Part shown: piece after piece, positions 42,137 through 50,445 of the stretch
Position numbering within the stretch: position 1 is the stretch's first letter
How the letters are laid out: each line of letters begins with the position of its first letter
NCBI GenBank assembly: GCA_023391815.1
Contig: JAEWAF010000072.1
Location: forward strand, 135,513-199,512
From: Pseudomonadota bacterium
GTDB taxonomy: Bacteria > Pseudomonadota > Gammaproteobacteria > Steroidobacterales > Steroidobacteraceae
DNA: 64,000 nucleotides
Direction of reading: 5' to 3'
Notes under the pieces: model-generated
Told to the model about the DNA's origin: nothing
Databases searched by the model: none
Seen by the model: only the letters and a program-made list of their open reading frames with translations
Translations under genes and position numbers: made by a program

Positions 42137-44094
42137 ACGGATTGCTCAGCCAGTGTTCTTGCCTGGCGCGATGCAGGCCGCGCGTCGTCCGCACGCAAGC
42201 CGCGCCAACTCTCGATCAAACGCTCATATCTCGCGGCGATGTCCTGGACGACTTCATCGTCCGTCATCCGCCCTTCAAACCAGGCTCGCGCGGCGGGATT
42301 GAAAATACTTCGTCCTACGGCAAAGCCTTTGCAGACCGGCGTGGACGCCGCACTCTCGAACGCGACTTGCAGCGCCTGCTCGGAGGCATCGAGCCCGAGC
42401 AGCAGCACACCATTGCAATGAGGATCGCGGCGAGCGATGACCTCCTCGATGCGCGACCACGCGGCTCGCGATTGAGTTTCCAACTTCCACCATGCCGGCC
42501 GGACGCCGAGGTTGTAAATGCGAGTCAACGCCCGCGCCATGGTCGTGTCATCCACCGGCAGCCCTCTGCCAGTGCAGATGATCTCCAGCAGCAACTCTCG
42601 ATCCAGCGCGCGAGCGGCATCGTTCAACGTACGGATCTGCCGCTCCTGCGCCAGGCGCAGCTCGATCGGATCGTCCGGGTGAAAGAACACCAGACATTTG
42701 ATCACGTGCGACACCGGCCAACTCAGCAGATGCAAGCCGACATTGTCGGGAGGATCGAAGCTGACCGGCCGCGAGCCGGGGGTTTCGATTGGACGGCCGA
42801 TCCAGAACCCCTGCGGCGTGAGCCGATTCAAAACCGCGGCACCGTGCCGGGCATCGACGATGACGCCGAGGCGCTCCTGATCGCGAGTGCTCGCGGCCAC
42901 TCGCTCCACGGCACGAACGATCAGATCTTTGAATTGAGCGATGCGTGCCCGGGGCGCGCCATGCTCGTCCGCCAGCTCTTCGAGCTGACGACGATGATCG
43001 AACGCGAGCACATATAACGACTGGCGCGGCCGACGCGTCGTCGTCGCCTCGTGGAGATGCGACAGCTCGGCATCCAGGTCCGGTCGTCGCAGGCTCTGAG
43101 CACGACGCAGGAACTCGTGCAGCTCCACCTCGCTGGGCATCGCGGGCGTGCAGCCATGGCGTGAGACCACCAACGCGCCGCATGCATTGCCCAGACGCGC
43201 GCACTCGGCCAGCGGCTTACCTCGCAACCATCCCGAAAGAAACCCGCTCAGGAAGGCATCGCCGGCGCCCAGCACATTCAACACTTCGACCGGAAATCCC
43301 GCGATCGTCTGCAGCTCGCTCAGCTTTGCCGGCACCTGATCAGTGATGATCGAGCATCCAGCGGGTCCGCGCTTCAGAACGATGGTGGCGTGGGTCTTGC
43401 GGCGGATCGCGCGCAAGGCCGTAAGCACGTCTTCCGAACCGCCGGCGATGCGGATCTCCTCTTCGGTACCGACGACCAGATCGCAGTCGGGCAGCACGCT
43501 CTGCAGAGCGGCGGTCGCTTCGGCCGACGGAATGAATCGCGACTCGCCTTGCCCCGCATTGGTCAATTTCCACAACACCGGTCGATAGTCGATATCGAGA
43601 ATGACACTGGTGCGATTGGCTCGCGCCAAGCGAAACGCTTGCTCGACCGCCTTACGAGTGCCTGGCGTCGACAGGTGGGTGCCCGTCACCGCGATCGCGC
43701 GGCTGCTTGCGATATATGACTCGTCGAAATCCTGCGCGCTCACCGCCATGTCCGCGCAGTTCTCGCGGAAGAAGATGTGTGGATACGCCGATGGACCTTC
43801 GATGCCCAGCACGACCGAAGCCGTCAGTCGGGTCGGATCGGTGCCGACATGACTTACATCGACGCCTTCGCGATGCAAAGCCTCGCGGACGAAACGTCCC
43901 ATGTGCTCGTCGCCCACGCGCGTCAGCATCGATACGCGCAAGCCGAGCCGCGAGGTTCCCGCCGCCAGGTTTGCGGAGGAGCCGCCGAGATATTTCGCGA
44001 ACGTGCGCACGTCCTCGAGCCGGCCGCCGATCTGCTCGCCATAAAGATCGACCGCGGCACGTCCCAGACAGATCAAGTCGAAAGTTCTGTTCAT
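42133..44094 (-). CDS. iolC: Fused 5-dehydro-2-deoxygluconokinase and DUF2090 (aldolase-like) protein
   Basis: A 653-residue two-domain protein. Residues about 1-330 are a PfkB kinase with GRAAVDLYGEQIGGRLEDV, GGSSANLAAGTSRLG and VLNVLGAGDAFLSGFLSG. Residues about 345-640 are the DUF2090 domain (SLYVLAFDHRRQLEELADEH to GFAVGRSIFNPAARAWFEG), a barrel thought to act as the 2-deoxy-5-keto-gluconate-6-phosphate aldolase. The fused form explains why there is no iolJ in this operon. The ATG at 44094 overlaps the iolB stop codon. Confidence 0.94.
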   Translation of the reverse strand: MNRTFDLICLGRAAVDLYGEQIGGRLEDVRTFAKYLGGSSANLAAGTSRLGLRVSMLTRVGDEHMGRFVREALHREGVDVSHVGTDPTRLTASVVLGIEGPSAYPHIFFRENCADMAVSAQDFDESYIASSRAIAVTGTHLSTPGTRKAVEQAFRLARANRTSVILDIDYRPVLWKLTNAGQGESRFIPSAEATAALQSVLPDCDLVVGTEEEIRIAGGSEDVLTALRAIRRKTHATIVLKRGPAGCSIITDQVPAKLSELQTIAGFPVEVLNVLGAGDAFLSGFLSGWLRGKPLAECARLGNACGALVVSRHGCTPAMPSEVELHEFLRRAQSLRRPDLDAELSHLHEATTTRRPRQSLYVLAFDHRRQLEELADEHGAPRARIAQFKDLIVRAVERVAASTRDQERLGVIVDARHGAAVLNRLTPQGFWIGRPIETPGSRPVSFDPPDNVGLHLLSWPVSHVIKCLVFFHPDDPIELRLAQERQIRTLNDAARALDRELLLEIICTGRGLPVDDTTMARALTRIYNLGVRPAWWKLETQSRAAWSRIEEVIARRDPHCNGVLLLGLDASEQALQVAFESAASTPVCKGFAVGRSIFNPAARAWFEGRMTDDEVVQDIAARYERLIESWRGLRADDARPASRQARTLAEQSV

Positions 44095-44906
44095 CGATCC
44101 ATCTCGCGAGGACGCCAGAAGGGAGCACCGGATTCCAGCGTCCACGTATGCTCGGCGGTGAATTCAGGGACGGTGTAGGGTTGGTCCGGCAGATGTCGGA
44201 TCACCCATGAGTAGTACATGCCGTAACCGGGGGCCGCGCATTGCGCGTGATCCAGACCGGCCGGAATATGGATAGTGTCGTATTCCATCACCTTGACGAC
44301 GCTGTCGCCCAGCTCCGCATGACCATAGCCCTGCGGGCGAGTGAAACGATAGTGATAGATTTCCGGCTGCGGATGATGATGCGGCGGATAGCTCGACCAG
44401 CCGCCTGGAAAGGTCACGACTTCGCCGAGCACCAGTTCCACCGCCTCCGGCGAATTGGTGCGATCGAAGATGGTCCGCACATAACGCAACGCCCTATCGC
44501 CGACCTGCCCGCGTCCGCGCGGCTCGTTCGGCACATCCTTGGGTGTGAATACCCTGGCATCGAACTGCCTCGCGTTCGCGCAATCGAACACCATGATCTC
44601 GGTGTCTCGCGAAGCCTCGAAGGTCACTGCGCAACCGGCTGGAACATGGATGCAGCTCGCGGACTCGTCGAACAGCGAGTCGCGTGAGAATTCAAAACGA
44701 TGTCGTCCGGCTGAGCCGCGGACGGCGCCTTTCATCAGCAACCAGGCGGTCTCTCGTTCCACCCGCTGTACCGATTGCTCGTTCGCCGCCAGACCGAGGA
44801 CGCCAACGCCGATCCCGGACGGATTGTCCTGGTCGTCATGCCGCGCGATCGGCGTAAATCCCCGTGCGAATCCGCGTCGATGCGCGGTGATGTGTTCTTT
44901 AGTCAT
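44091..44906 (-). CDS. iolB: 5-deoxy-glucuronate isomerase
   Basis: Converts 5-deoxy-glucuronate to 2-deoxy-5-keto-gluconate. The 271-residue bicupin protein has the metal-site segment SSYPPHHHPQPEIYHYRFTR and VMEYDTIHIPAGLDHAQCAA. I chose the ATG at 44906 (MTKEHITAHRRGF); an in-frame start 30 bases upstream adds residues unlike the family. It is the first gene of the iolBCDE operon, with two predicted operators 55-100 bases upstream. No iolA-type semialdehyde dehydrogenase is in the window. Confidence 0.94.
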   Translation of the reverse strand: MTKEHITAHRRGFARGFTPIARHDDQDNPSGIGVGVLGLAANEQSVQRVERETAWLLMKGAVRGSAGRHRFEFSRDSLFDESASCIHVPAGCAVTFEASRDTEIMVFDCANARQFDARVFTPKDVPNEPRGRGQVGDRALRYVRTIFDRTNSPEAVELVLGEVVTFPGGWSSYPPHHHPQPEIYHYRFTRPQGYGHAELGDSVVKVMEYDTIHIPAGLDHAQCAAPGYGMYYSWVIRHLPDQPYTVPEFTAEHTWTLESGAPFWRPREMDR

Positions 44907-44960
44907 GCCAGTCGTCGAATGTGCGGCGAGCCACACGCCTCGACGGTTAAGCTAACCCAA

Positions 44961-44976
44961 TGGAATGAAAATTTCA
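44961..44976. promoter_or_regulatory. Predicted inositol-regulator operator 1, iolB promoter
   Basis: TGGAA-TGAAAA-TTTCA, identical in its arms to the complement of the sites at 31141, 31171 and 37362. It lies between divergent iolB and the M14-peptidase gene. Confidence 0.7.
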
Positions 44977-44990
44977 AATCATTGGAACGA

Positions 44991-45006
44991 TGGAATTGTA
45001 ATTCGA
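44991..45006. promoter_or_regulatory. Predicted inositol-regulator operator 2, iolB promoter
   Basis: TGGAA-TTGTAA-TTCGA, two mismatches in the right arm, exactly 30 bp from the previous site, as in the MFS/phytase promoter. Confidence 0.5.
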
Positions 45007-45074
45007 GGAGTCGCGGGGGCGCGGCATGCCTGGGGTAGAGTAGCGCTCCTCGAGCTTGAAGGAGTTGTTTCATC

Positions 45075-45998
45075 ATGAATTCCCCGGCGCACTATCCGAT
45101 TGGCACCCCCGGCGTTCCCTGGGGCGCGGCCGAGCGTGCGCAGTGGCTGTCACGCCAGGTTCGCCACCGCAGTTACAACGACGATGTGGTGAGCAAGCTC
45201 GAACGCCTCGCCGGGCGTTTCGATGTCGAGGAATACGGCCGGCTCGACTACCCGCCCGAGCAGTACCGTTTGTTTGCTGTTCGCAGCCGAGGTTGGCGCG
45301 ACGATCTACCGGTCGCGCTCGTGACCGGCGGCGTGCATGGCTATGAAACGAGCGGCGTGCACGGCGCCCTGCAGTTCCTCGATGAGCGTGCTGCCGAATA
45401 TGCGGGGCGGATCAATCTGCTCGTCGCGCCGTGCGTGAGCCCCTGGGCTTACGAACGCATTCATCGATGGAACGCCGATGCCATCGATCCGAACCGTTCG
45501 TTCCGCGACGACAGTCCGGCCGAGGAATCGGCCGCATTGCTACGCCTGGTTCGCCCGCTTCGCGGCCGCTTTCTACTCCACATCGACCTGCATGAAACCA
45601 CCGATACGGATGAAAGCGAGTTTCGCCCTGCTCTCGCGGCACGCGACGGCAAGCCGCACGAGCCGGATCTCATTCCCGACGGATTCTATCTGGTCGACGA
45701 CGCCGAAAATCCGCAGCCGGCGTTTCAACGAGCCATCATCGAGGCCGTGAGCCAAGTGACTCACATTGCGCCGGCGGACGCCAAAGGGCAGATTATCGGC
45801 TCCGATGTGGTTTCACCCGGCGTGATTCAGTACGCCATGCGATCGCTCGGCCTGTGCGCCGGCATCAGCGGTGCACGGTTCACGACCACGACCGAGGTCT
45901 ATCCGGACAGCCCTCGCGCCACACCTGAACAATGCAACGACGCTCAGGTCGCGGCGGTGTGCGCGGGGATCGAGTTTGCATTGGGACACCCACAGTGA
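45075..45998 (+). CDS. M14-family zinc carboxypeptidase / deacylase-like protein
   Basis: A 307-residue cytoplasmic protein with the M14 zinc site. His88 and Glu91 are in GGVHGYETSG, and the third ligand is probably His173 in HIDLHET. IDPNRSF gives the Asn-Arg pair that binds a terminal carboxylate, and TTEVYPD may supply the catalytic glutamate. The family includes carboxypeptidases and aspartoacylase/succinylglutamate desuccinylase; the substrate is unknown. AAGGAG precedes the ATG. It shares the intergenic region with iolB and is followed seven bases later by the P450 gene. Confidence 0.82.
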   Translation: MNSPAHYPIGTPGVPWGAAERAQWLSRQVRHRSYNDDVVSKLERLAGRFDVEEYGRLDYPPEQYRLFAVRSRGWRDDLPVALVTGGVHGYETSGVHGALQFLDERAAEYAGRINLLVAPCVSPWAYERIHRWNADAIDPNRSFRDDSPAEESAALLRLVRPLRGRFLLHIDLHETTDTDESEFRPALAARDGKPHEPDLIPDGFYLVDDAENPQPAFQRAIIEAVSQVTHIAPADAKGQIIGSDVVSPGVIQYAMRSLGLCAGISGARFTTTTEVYPDSPRATPEQCNDAQVAAVCAGIEFALGHPQ

Positions 45999-46005
45999 GC
46001 CTCCC

Positions 46006-47316
46006 ATGACTGACACCCTCGCCTCCCGCTCCGGACCTATCATCAATTACAGTCTGGATGTGTTTCCGGAGGCGCCGCCGACGCTCGAAGCCGCTCGCGC
46101 GCACGCGTATTCGCTGCCGCTGGCCGATATCGATGTCGCGAATCCCAAGCTGTTTCATGCCGATGTCGTGGGTCCTTATTTCGAGCGTCTGCGGCGTGAG
46201 GACCCGGTCCACTTCGTCGAAAGCCCGACGTTTGGCGGTTATTGGTCGGTCACCCGCTATCACGACATCATGGCGGTCGACATGAACCATCAGCAGTTCT
46301 CGTCCGATGCAGCGCTGGGCGGCATCACGATCAACGCCGCCAGCAACGCATTGCCAATGTTCATCGCCATGGACCCGCCCAGGCACGACGTACAGCGGAA
46401 CGCGGTACAACCGATCGTTGCACCCGAGAATCTGCGCAACCTCGAACCGCTGATTCGCAGCCGTGCCGCGGCGATCCTGGATGATCTTCCGATCGGAGTT
46501 GAATTCGATTGGGTCGACAAAGTTTCCGTCGAGCTGACCGCCATGACGTTGGCGACGCTGATGGATTTCCCACAGCAACAGCGGCGTCGACTGACGCGCT
46601 GGTCCGACGTGGCCACGGCCGTCCCCGGCGGCGGCGTGATCGACAGCCCGGAGCAATGGGTCGAGGAAATGACCGAATGCTTCGAGGCGTTCCAGTCGCT
46701 CTGGCACGAGCGCGCGGCGCGTCCTGCCGGCAACGATCTGATTTCGATGCTCGCGCATGGCGAAGGCACACGGAACATGCCGGCTTATGAGTATCAAGGC
46801 AACGTGGTGCTGTTGATCGTCGGCGGCAACGACACGACTCGCAACAGCATCACCGGCAGTGTGCTCGCGCTGAATCGGAATCCCGATCAGTACCAGAAAT
46901 TACGCGAGCATCCCGAGCTCGTTCCGGCCATGGTGTCCGAGACCATTCGCTGGCAGACACCGCTGGCTCATATGCGACGGACCGCCGTGCAGGACGTGAA
47001 GCTGGGAGATAAGCTCATTCGCACCGGCGACAAAGTCGTGATGTGGTACCTCTCCGGCAATCGCGACGAGACCATCATCGAACGTCCCGACGAATACATC
47101 ATCGGTCGCCCCAAAGCGCGCCAGCATCTTTCTTTTGGCACAGGCATTCATCGCTGTGTCGGCAGCCGGCTCGCCGAGATGCAGTTGCGAGTTGTGTGGG
47201 AAGAAATCCTGAAGCGCTTCCCGCTGATCGAAGTCGTCGGCGCGCCCGAACGCGTGTACTCGACCTTCGTGCGCGGCTATCGTTCGCTGCCGGTGCGAAT
47301 ACCGCGCCGACAGTGA
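46006..47316 (+). CDS. Cytochrome P450, CYP153-like
   Basis: A 436-residue soluble P450. The heme-binding loop FGTGIHRCVG has the thiolate Cys384. The I-helix has VGGNDTTRNS, the K-helix ETIRWQTPLAHMRR. These segments and the tail SRLAEMQLRVVWEEIL closely resemble CYP153 enzymes, which hydroxylate terminal methyl groups of alkanes and fatty acids. Ferredoxin and reductase partners are not next to it. The start at 46006 follows the M14 gene by seven bases; an earlier in-frame start lies inside that gene. Confidence 0.9.
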   Translation: MTDTLASRSGPIINYSLDVFPEAPPTLEAARAHAYSLPLADIDVANPKLFHADVVGPYFERLRREDPVHFVESPTFGGYWSVTRYHDIMAVDMNHQQFSSDAALGGITINAASNALPMFIAMDPPRHDVQRNAVQPIVAPENLRNLEPLIRSRAAAILDDLPIGVEFDWVDKVSVELTAMTLATLMDFPQQQRRRLTRWSDVATAVPGGGVIDSPEQWVEEMTECFEAFQSLWHERAARPAGNDLISMLAHGEGTRNMPAYEYQGNVVLLIVGGNDTTRNSITGSVLALNRNPDQYQKLREHPELVPAMVSETIRWQTPLAHMRRTAVQDVKLGDKLIRTGDKVVMWYLSGNRDETIIERPDEYIIGRPKARQHLSFGTGIHRCVGSRLAEMQLRVVWEEILKRFPLIEVVGAPERVYSTFVRGYRSLPVRIPRRQ

Positions 47317-47407
47317 CGCGCCCGATACGGACGCACAGAACTCACGCCGCCACCGACGAACGCTGCCACCGGCCGGCGAGCTGAAGGCGATAGGTGCGAG
47401 CGCTGTT

Positions 47408-48043
47408 CTATCGGCCGGTGGACGCCACCGGCGTCATCGGCAGAATCTCCCGCTGGATGGGAATGGTCTTGATCTTGGCATCGAGCGCCTGAACCACCGC
47501 GGCGGTGAGATCGCCGCTCATGTTGCCGCCGAGCGCCACGCCACGATCGAACAGCAAGCCGCACTTGCGCTGTTTGTAGACCGTCGCCAGCACCGGCTGG
47601 GCTTCGGTGGAAATGCGCTCGATCGCTTTCTGACGGGTCGCTTCGATTTCACGAGTGCGATGATCCGCCTTCTTCTGCAGTTCGGCCCAACGACGAGCCA
47701 GCGCTTGCTGCTGCTCGGTGTACTTATCCGCCGCGAGCGAAGCACGCTGACCTTCAAGTTTGCGCGCCTCCTCTTCCAACGGCTTGCGCTCGGCGGCCAC
47801 TTCGGCCTGAGCCTCTTCCGTCAACTTGGCGATCTGAGCGGAGGCTGCTTTGCCCACCTCCGCATTGGCGAAAATCGCCTGGCGACTCAGCAAACAAACC
47901 CCGGGAATCTCGGGGCCGCCCAAGCCTTGGGTCTGAGTCTGCGGTTTAGCCGCATCTTCGGCGGCCAGGACGCTACCGATGCTCGATGTGGCCAACAGCA
48001 GCGCGCAGGCGACGTGGGCGAATCGCAATTTATAAAAGGTCAT
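47408..48043 (-). CDS. OmpH/Skp-like periplasmic chaperone
   Basis: A 211-residue exported protein with signal peptide ending SVLAAED. The central part (about 68-150) is a long charged coiled coil, as in Skp. Before it lies VCLLSRQAIFANAEVGKAASAQ, the usual OmpH strand. Skp carries unfolded outer-membrane proteins. Two cysteines (CLLS and RKCGLLF) are an uncommon feature. It is longer than E. coli Skp and is away from bamA and lpxD, so it may be a second copy. Confidence 0.82.
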   Translation of the reverse strand: MTFYKLRFAHVACALLLATSSIGSVLAAEDAAKPQTQTQGLGGPEIPGVCLLSRQAIFANAEVGKAASAQIAKLTEEAQAEVAAERKPLEEEARKLEGQRASLAADKYTEQQQALARRWAELQKKADHRTREIEATRQKAIERISTEAQPVLATVYKQRKCGLLFDRGVALGGNMSGDLTAAVVQALDAKIKTIPIQREILPMTPVASTGR

Positions 48044-48124
48044 TGGCAGGTGTGGCCGTTCGCCAGGACAGTGCCACGAGGCACGATGGGAGGCCCATCA
48101 TGCTAAGGACCGGTTGTTGCTGTT

Positions 48125-48517
48125 CTATGACAACGGTGTATCGACGATCTCATAGATCAATGAGCTCTTGTCGCCGAGCAGATCGACCCCGAGCTCGGTC
48201 ATCGCGTCGTCGTCGGCCTCGACCAGCCAGCGCACTTCGATGTTCGCGCCGTCTCGAGCCGCGGCATCCAGCACTGTCAGCAACTGCTGCAAGCTGCGAG
48301 TGCTCGAGCTGTTGACGTATGCGAAGTGCAGCGTCACCTCGATCTTCCCGGTGTGCGCGCCGTTACTCATATATTGACGGAGCGAGGACAGGATCGGGCC
48401 GTAAAACTCCGCCGCGTTCTCCGGATACGATTCGCCTCGCAGCGTGAGCGCGCGAGCCGCGAAATCGAAATCCACCAGCGGCGTGAACTGGGTCGCCGGC
48501 AGCGTCAGACGTTCCAT
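48125..48517 (-). CDS. SiaC-like (DUF1987) regulatory phosphoprotein
   Basis: A 130-residue protein with the SiaC pattern: GESYPENAAEFYGPILSSL, then HFAYVNSSSTRSLQQLL and EVRWLVEADDDAMTELG. In Pseudomonas SiaC a threonine in the FNTSSAK loop is phosphorylated by SiaB and released by SiaA; here Ser70 takes that place. SiaC then activates a diguanylate cyclase (SiaD), which is absent next to this cluster. GGAG stands before the ATG. Confidence 0.88.
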   Translation of the reverse strand: MERLTLPATQFTPLVDFDFAARALTLRGESYPENAAEFYGPILSSLRQYMSNGAHTGKIEVTLHFAYVNSSSTRSLQQLLTVLDAAARDGANIEVRWLVEADDDAMTELGVDLLGDKSSLIYEIVDTPLS

Positions 48518-48530
48518 TTGCGCACTCCTG

Positions 48531-49091
48531 CTATTGGACGACAGTGTGGATACTCAGTTGCAACCTGCCGTCGTGCGATGGCACCGGCGACAGCTCGAAA
48601 TCGATAGGCTCGGCGGCATTGCGAGCGATGGTGAGCAGGCCCAGACCGGCGCCGCCGGTGGGGCTCGCGTCCGATGAGTACTGCAGATTCGTCAAACGCA
48701 ACCGGAATTCGAAACGAATCTGTTCCGGCGACAGGTCGCGCAACGTTTGCAGCCGGTGCGCGATGGGCGGTGCGTTGCTGGCCGATATGAGACTGCGCGA
48801 ACGCAAGTGATAGCGCTGCCCGGCTTGCCACACCGCGACCGAACCGCAGCGGACGATCTTCACATCCCTCGCGCCTTCCGGCTCGCCGTGATGAATGATG
48901 TTGTAGGCCAGCTCGACGAAGCTTGAAAAGATCTTGCGAGCACGCTGGCTATCCACGTTCAGCGCAGCCAGGCGCGCACGCAGTGTTTCGCCGGTAGCAC
49001 CGACGATGCCGGCACTCACCGCGCCGGAGTAGCTGAAGATCTCACGTTCGGACGATTCCGACGTCATCCGAAGTGCAACATTGGAGCTCAT
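48531..49091 (-). CDS. SiaB-family protein kinase
   Basis: A 186-residue GHKL-like protein. The helix with the conserved Asn is FVELAYNIIHHGE and the glycine-rich ATP lid is GGAGLGLLTIARNA. SiaB phosphorylates SiaC. The ATG at 49091 follows the phosphatase stop codon directly, and the SiaC-like gene starts 13 bases after its stop, so three proteins come from one message. Confidence 0.85.
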   Translation of the reverse strand: MSSNVALRMTSESSEREIFSYSGAVSAGIVGATGETLRARLAALNVDSQRARKIFSSFVELAYNIIHHGEPEGARDVKIVRCGSVAVWQAGQRYHLRSRSLISASNAPPIAHRLQTLRDLSPEQIRFEFRLRLTNLQYSSDASPTGGAGLGLLTIARNAAEPIDFELSPVPSHDGRLQLSIHTVVQ

Positions 49092-50324
49092 CTAAACCTC
49101 GAACATCAGCAGCGTCGCATCGTCACGGCGGGCCTGCGATCCCTGCCACTGCCGGTAACGGGACAACGTTTCTTGGAAGTTGTCTTGCAGCCCCACTCCG
49201 GTAGCCGCACCCAAGGACTGCGCGAACCTCGCTTTGCCGTAAGCAATGGCGCGCGCTTCACCAATCTGATCGAACAATCCGTCGGTCGCCAGAGCGACCC
49301 GCATGCCCTTCTCCAGCGGCGACTCGCTGATCGGCCACTCCGTATCATCGGGCGTATCGGCGTAACCAACGCCCGGGCGACCCGCCGGCAAGCAGACCCA
49401 CGAATCATGACCCGCGTACGAGACGAACACCGGCAAGCGCGCTCCCGCGAATTGCAGCCGCCGCTTGCGTCGATCGATCAGGACCAGCGAGGCGTCCATG
49501 CCATCGTCGGAACGTTCGTTATCATGGTCTCCACCGTGCGCACGTTGTCGCTGACCGAGCGCGGCGCGTGCCCGTCGGTTGATGTTCGCGAGCAATGCGC
49601 CCGGATCCCACGAATCCACTTCCGCGATCGACGCTTCGAGACTGGCGGACATGATCATGGTCATCAGCGCTCCAGGCACGCCATGACCGGTGCAATCGAG
49701 CACGGCGACGAACACGCGATCCTGATCGCCGCGACAGAAGTAATAGTCGCCACCGACCATGTCCCTGGGCTCCCAGAAGACTTGATGCTGCGGCAGATGT
49801 TCGGCGAGATGCTCATTCGACGTGTGCAGGAACGCGCGCTGAATCCGGCTTGCGTACCGCACGCCTTCCAGAACCTGGCGGCTGCGCGCGACCTGCATGT
49901 CGGCGAGCACTTGCATGATCGTCGGCCCGCTGCAGGTCCCCGAGTACTTGCCCTTGGACGTGACGATCACGCCGTCCTGAAGTGCGCGGCGCGAATCGCT
50001 CGCGACAACCGCGCCGACCGCGGCAATCGAATCGTCCTCGTCGACCAACAGCGGCTGCTTGTCCATGAACAGCGAGCAGCTCTTGTTGCCGAACAGCTCG
50101 TGCTGAAACGGTCGCGAGAAGCGCTCCAACAGTACATGGCGCGTGATCAGGCCGACCGGCCGATCGTCGCTGACGATGGGCAACATGTCGTAGCTCGGGT
50201 TGCCTGAAAAATACTCCAATGCCTCCACGCAGGTGTGGCGTGGAGAAAGCGGCGGGCCGGCAATCGCGAGCTGTCCGATGCGGAACATTGAACAAACAAC
50301 GGTCTGAACGGGTGACCGCGGCAT
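49092..50324 (-). CDS. CBS-domain PP2C/SpoIIE-type serine phosphatase (SiaA-like role)
   Basis: A 410-residue soluble protein. Residues about 14-135 resemble a CBS pair (DMLPIVSDDRPVGLITRHVLLERF and DSIAAVGAVVASDSRRALQDG). A helical linker leads to the PP2C/SpoIIE phosphatase domain (about 180-410) with RDMVGGDYYF, DCTGHGVPGALMT, TDGLFDQ and RRDDATLLMF holding metal aspartates. SiaA of Pseudomonas is membrane-bound with a HAMP sensor; here a cytoplasmic CBS module takes its place and may sense nucleotides. No clear ribosome-binding site; a second ATG at 50288 is possible. Confidence 0.86.
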   Translation of the reverse strand: MPRSPVQTVVCSMFRIGQLAIAGPPLSPRHTCVEALEYFSGNPSYDMLPIVSDDRPVGLITRHVLLERFSRPFQHELFGNKSCSLFMDKQPLLVDEDDSIAAVGAVVASDSRRALQDGVIVTSKGKYSGTCSGPTIMQVLADMQVARSRQVLEGVRYASRIQRAFLHTSNEHLAEHLPQHQVFWEPRDMVGGDYYFCRGDQDRVFVAVLDCTGHGVPGALMTMIMSASLEASIAEVDSWDPGALLANINRRARAALGQRQRAHGGDHDNERSDDGMDASLVLIDRRKRRLQFAGARLPVFVSYAGHDSWVCLPAGRPGVGYADTPDDTEWPISESPLEKGMRVALATDGLFDQIGEARAIAYGKARFAQSLGAATGVGLQDNFQETLSRYRQWQGSQARRDDATLLMFEV

Positions 50325-50445
50325 TGTTCGTGAACGCCCTCACTCGCGGGTAGGACGCAAGTCCTACTTTGCTCGGGGTTCACGAGACTGTCACATTCAA
50401 GAACGGGCACAATAGCGGCTCGAGTCGACGTCGGAGCCGCGCCTG

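Noticed and set aside
48125..49091. Anti-sigma/anti-anti-sigma (RsbW/RsbV) pair
   Set aside because: The small protein has the DUF1987/SiaC pattern, not a STAS domain, and the kinase fits SiaB better.
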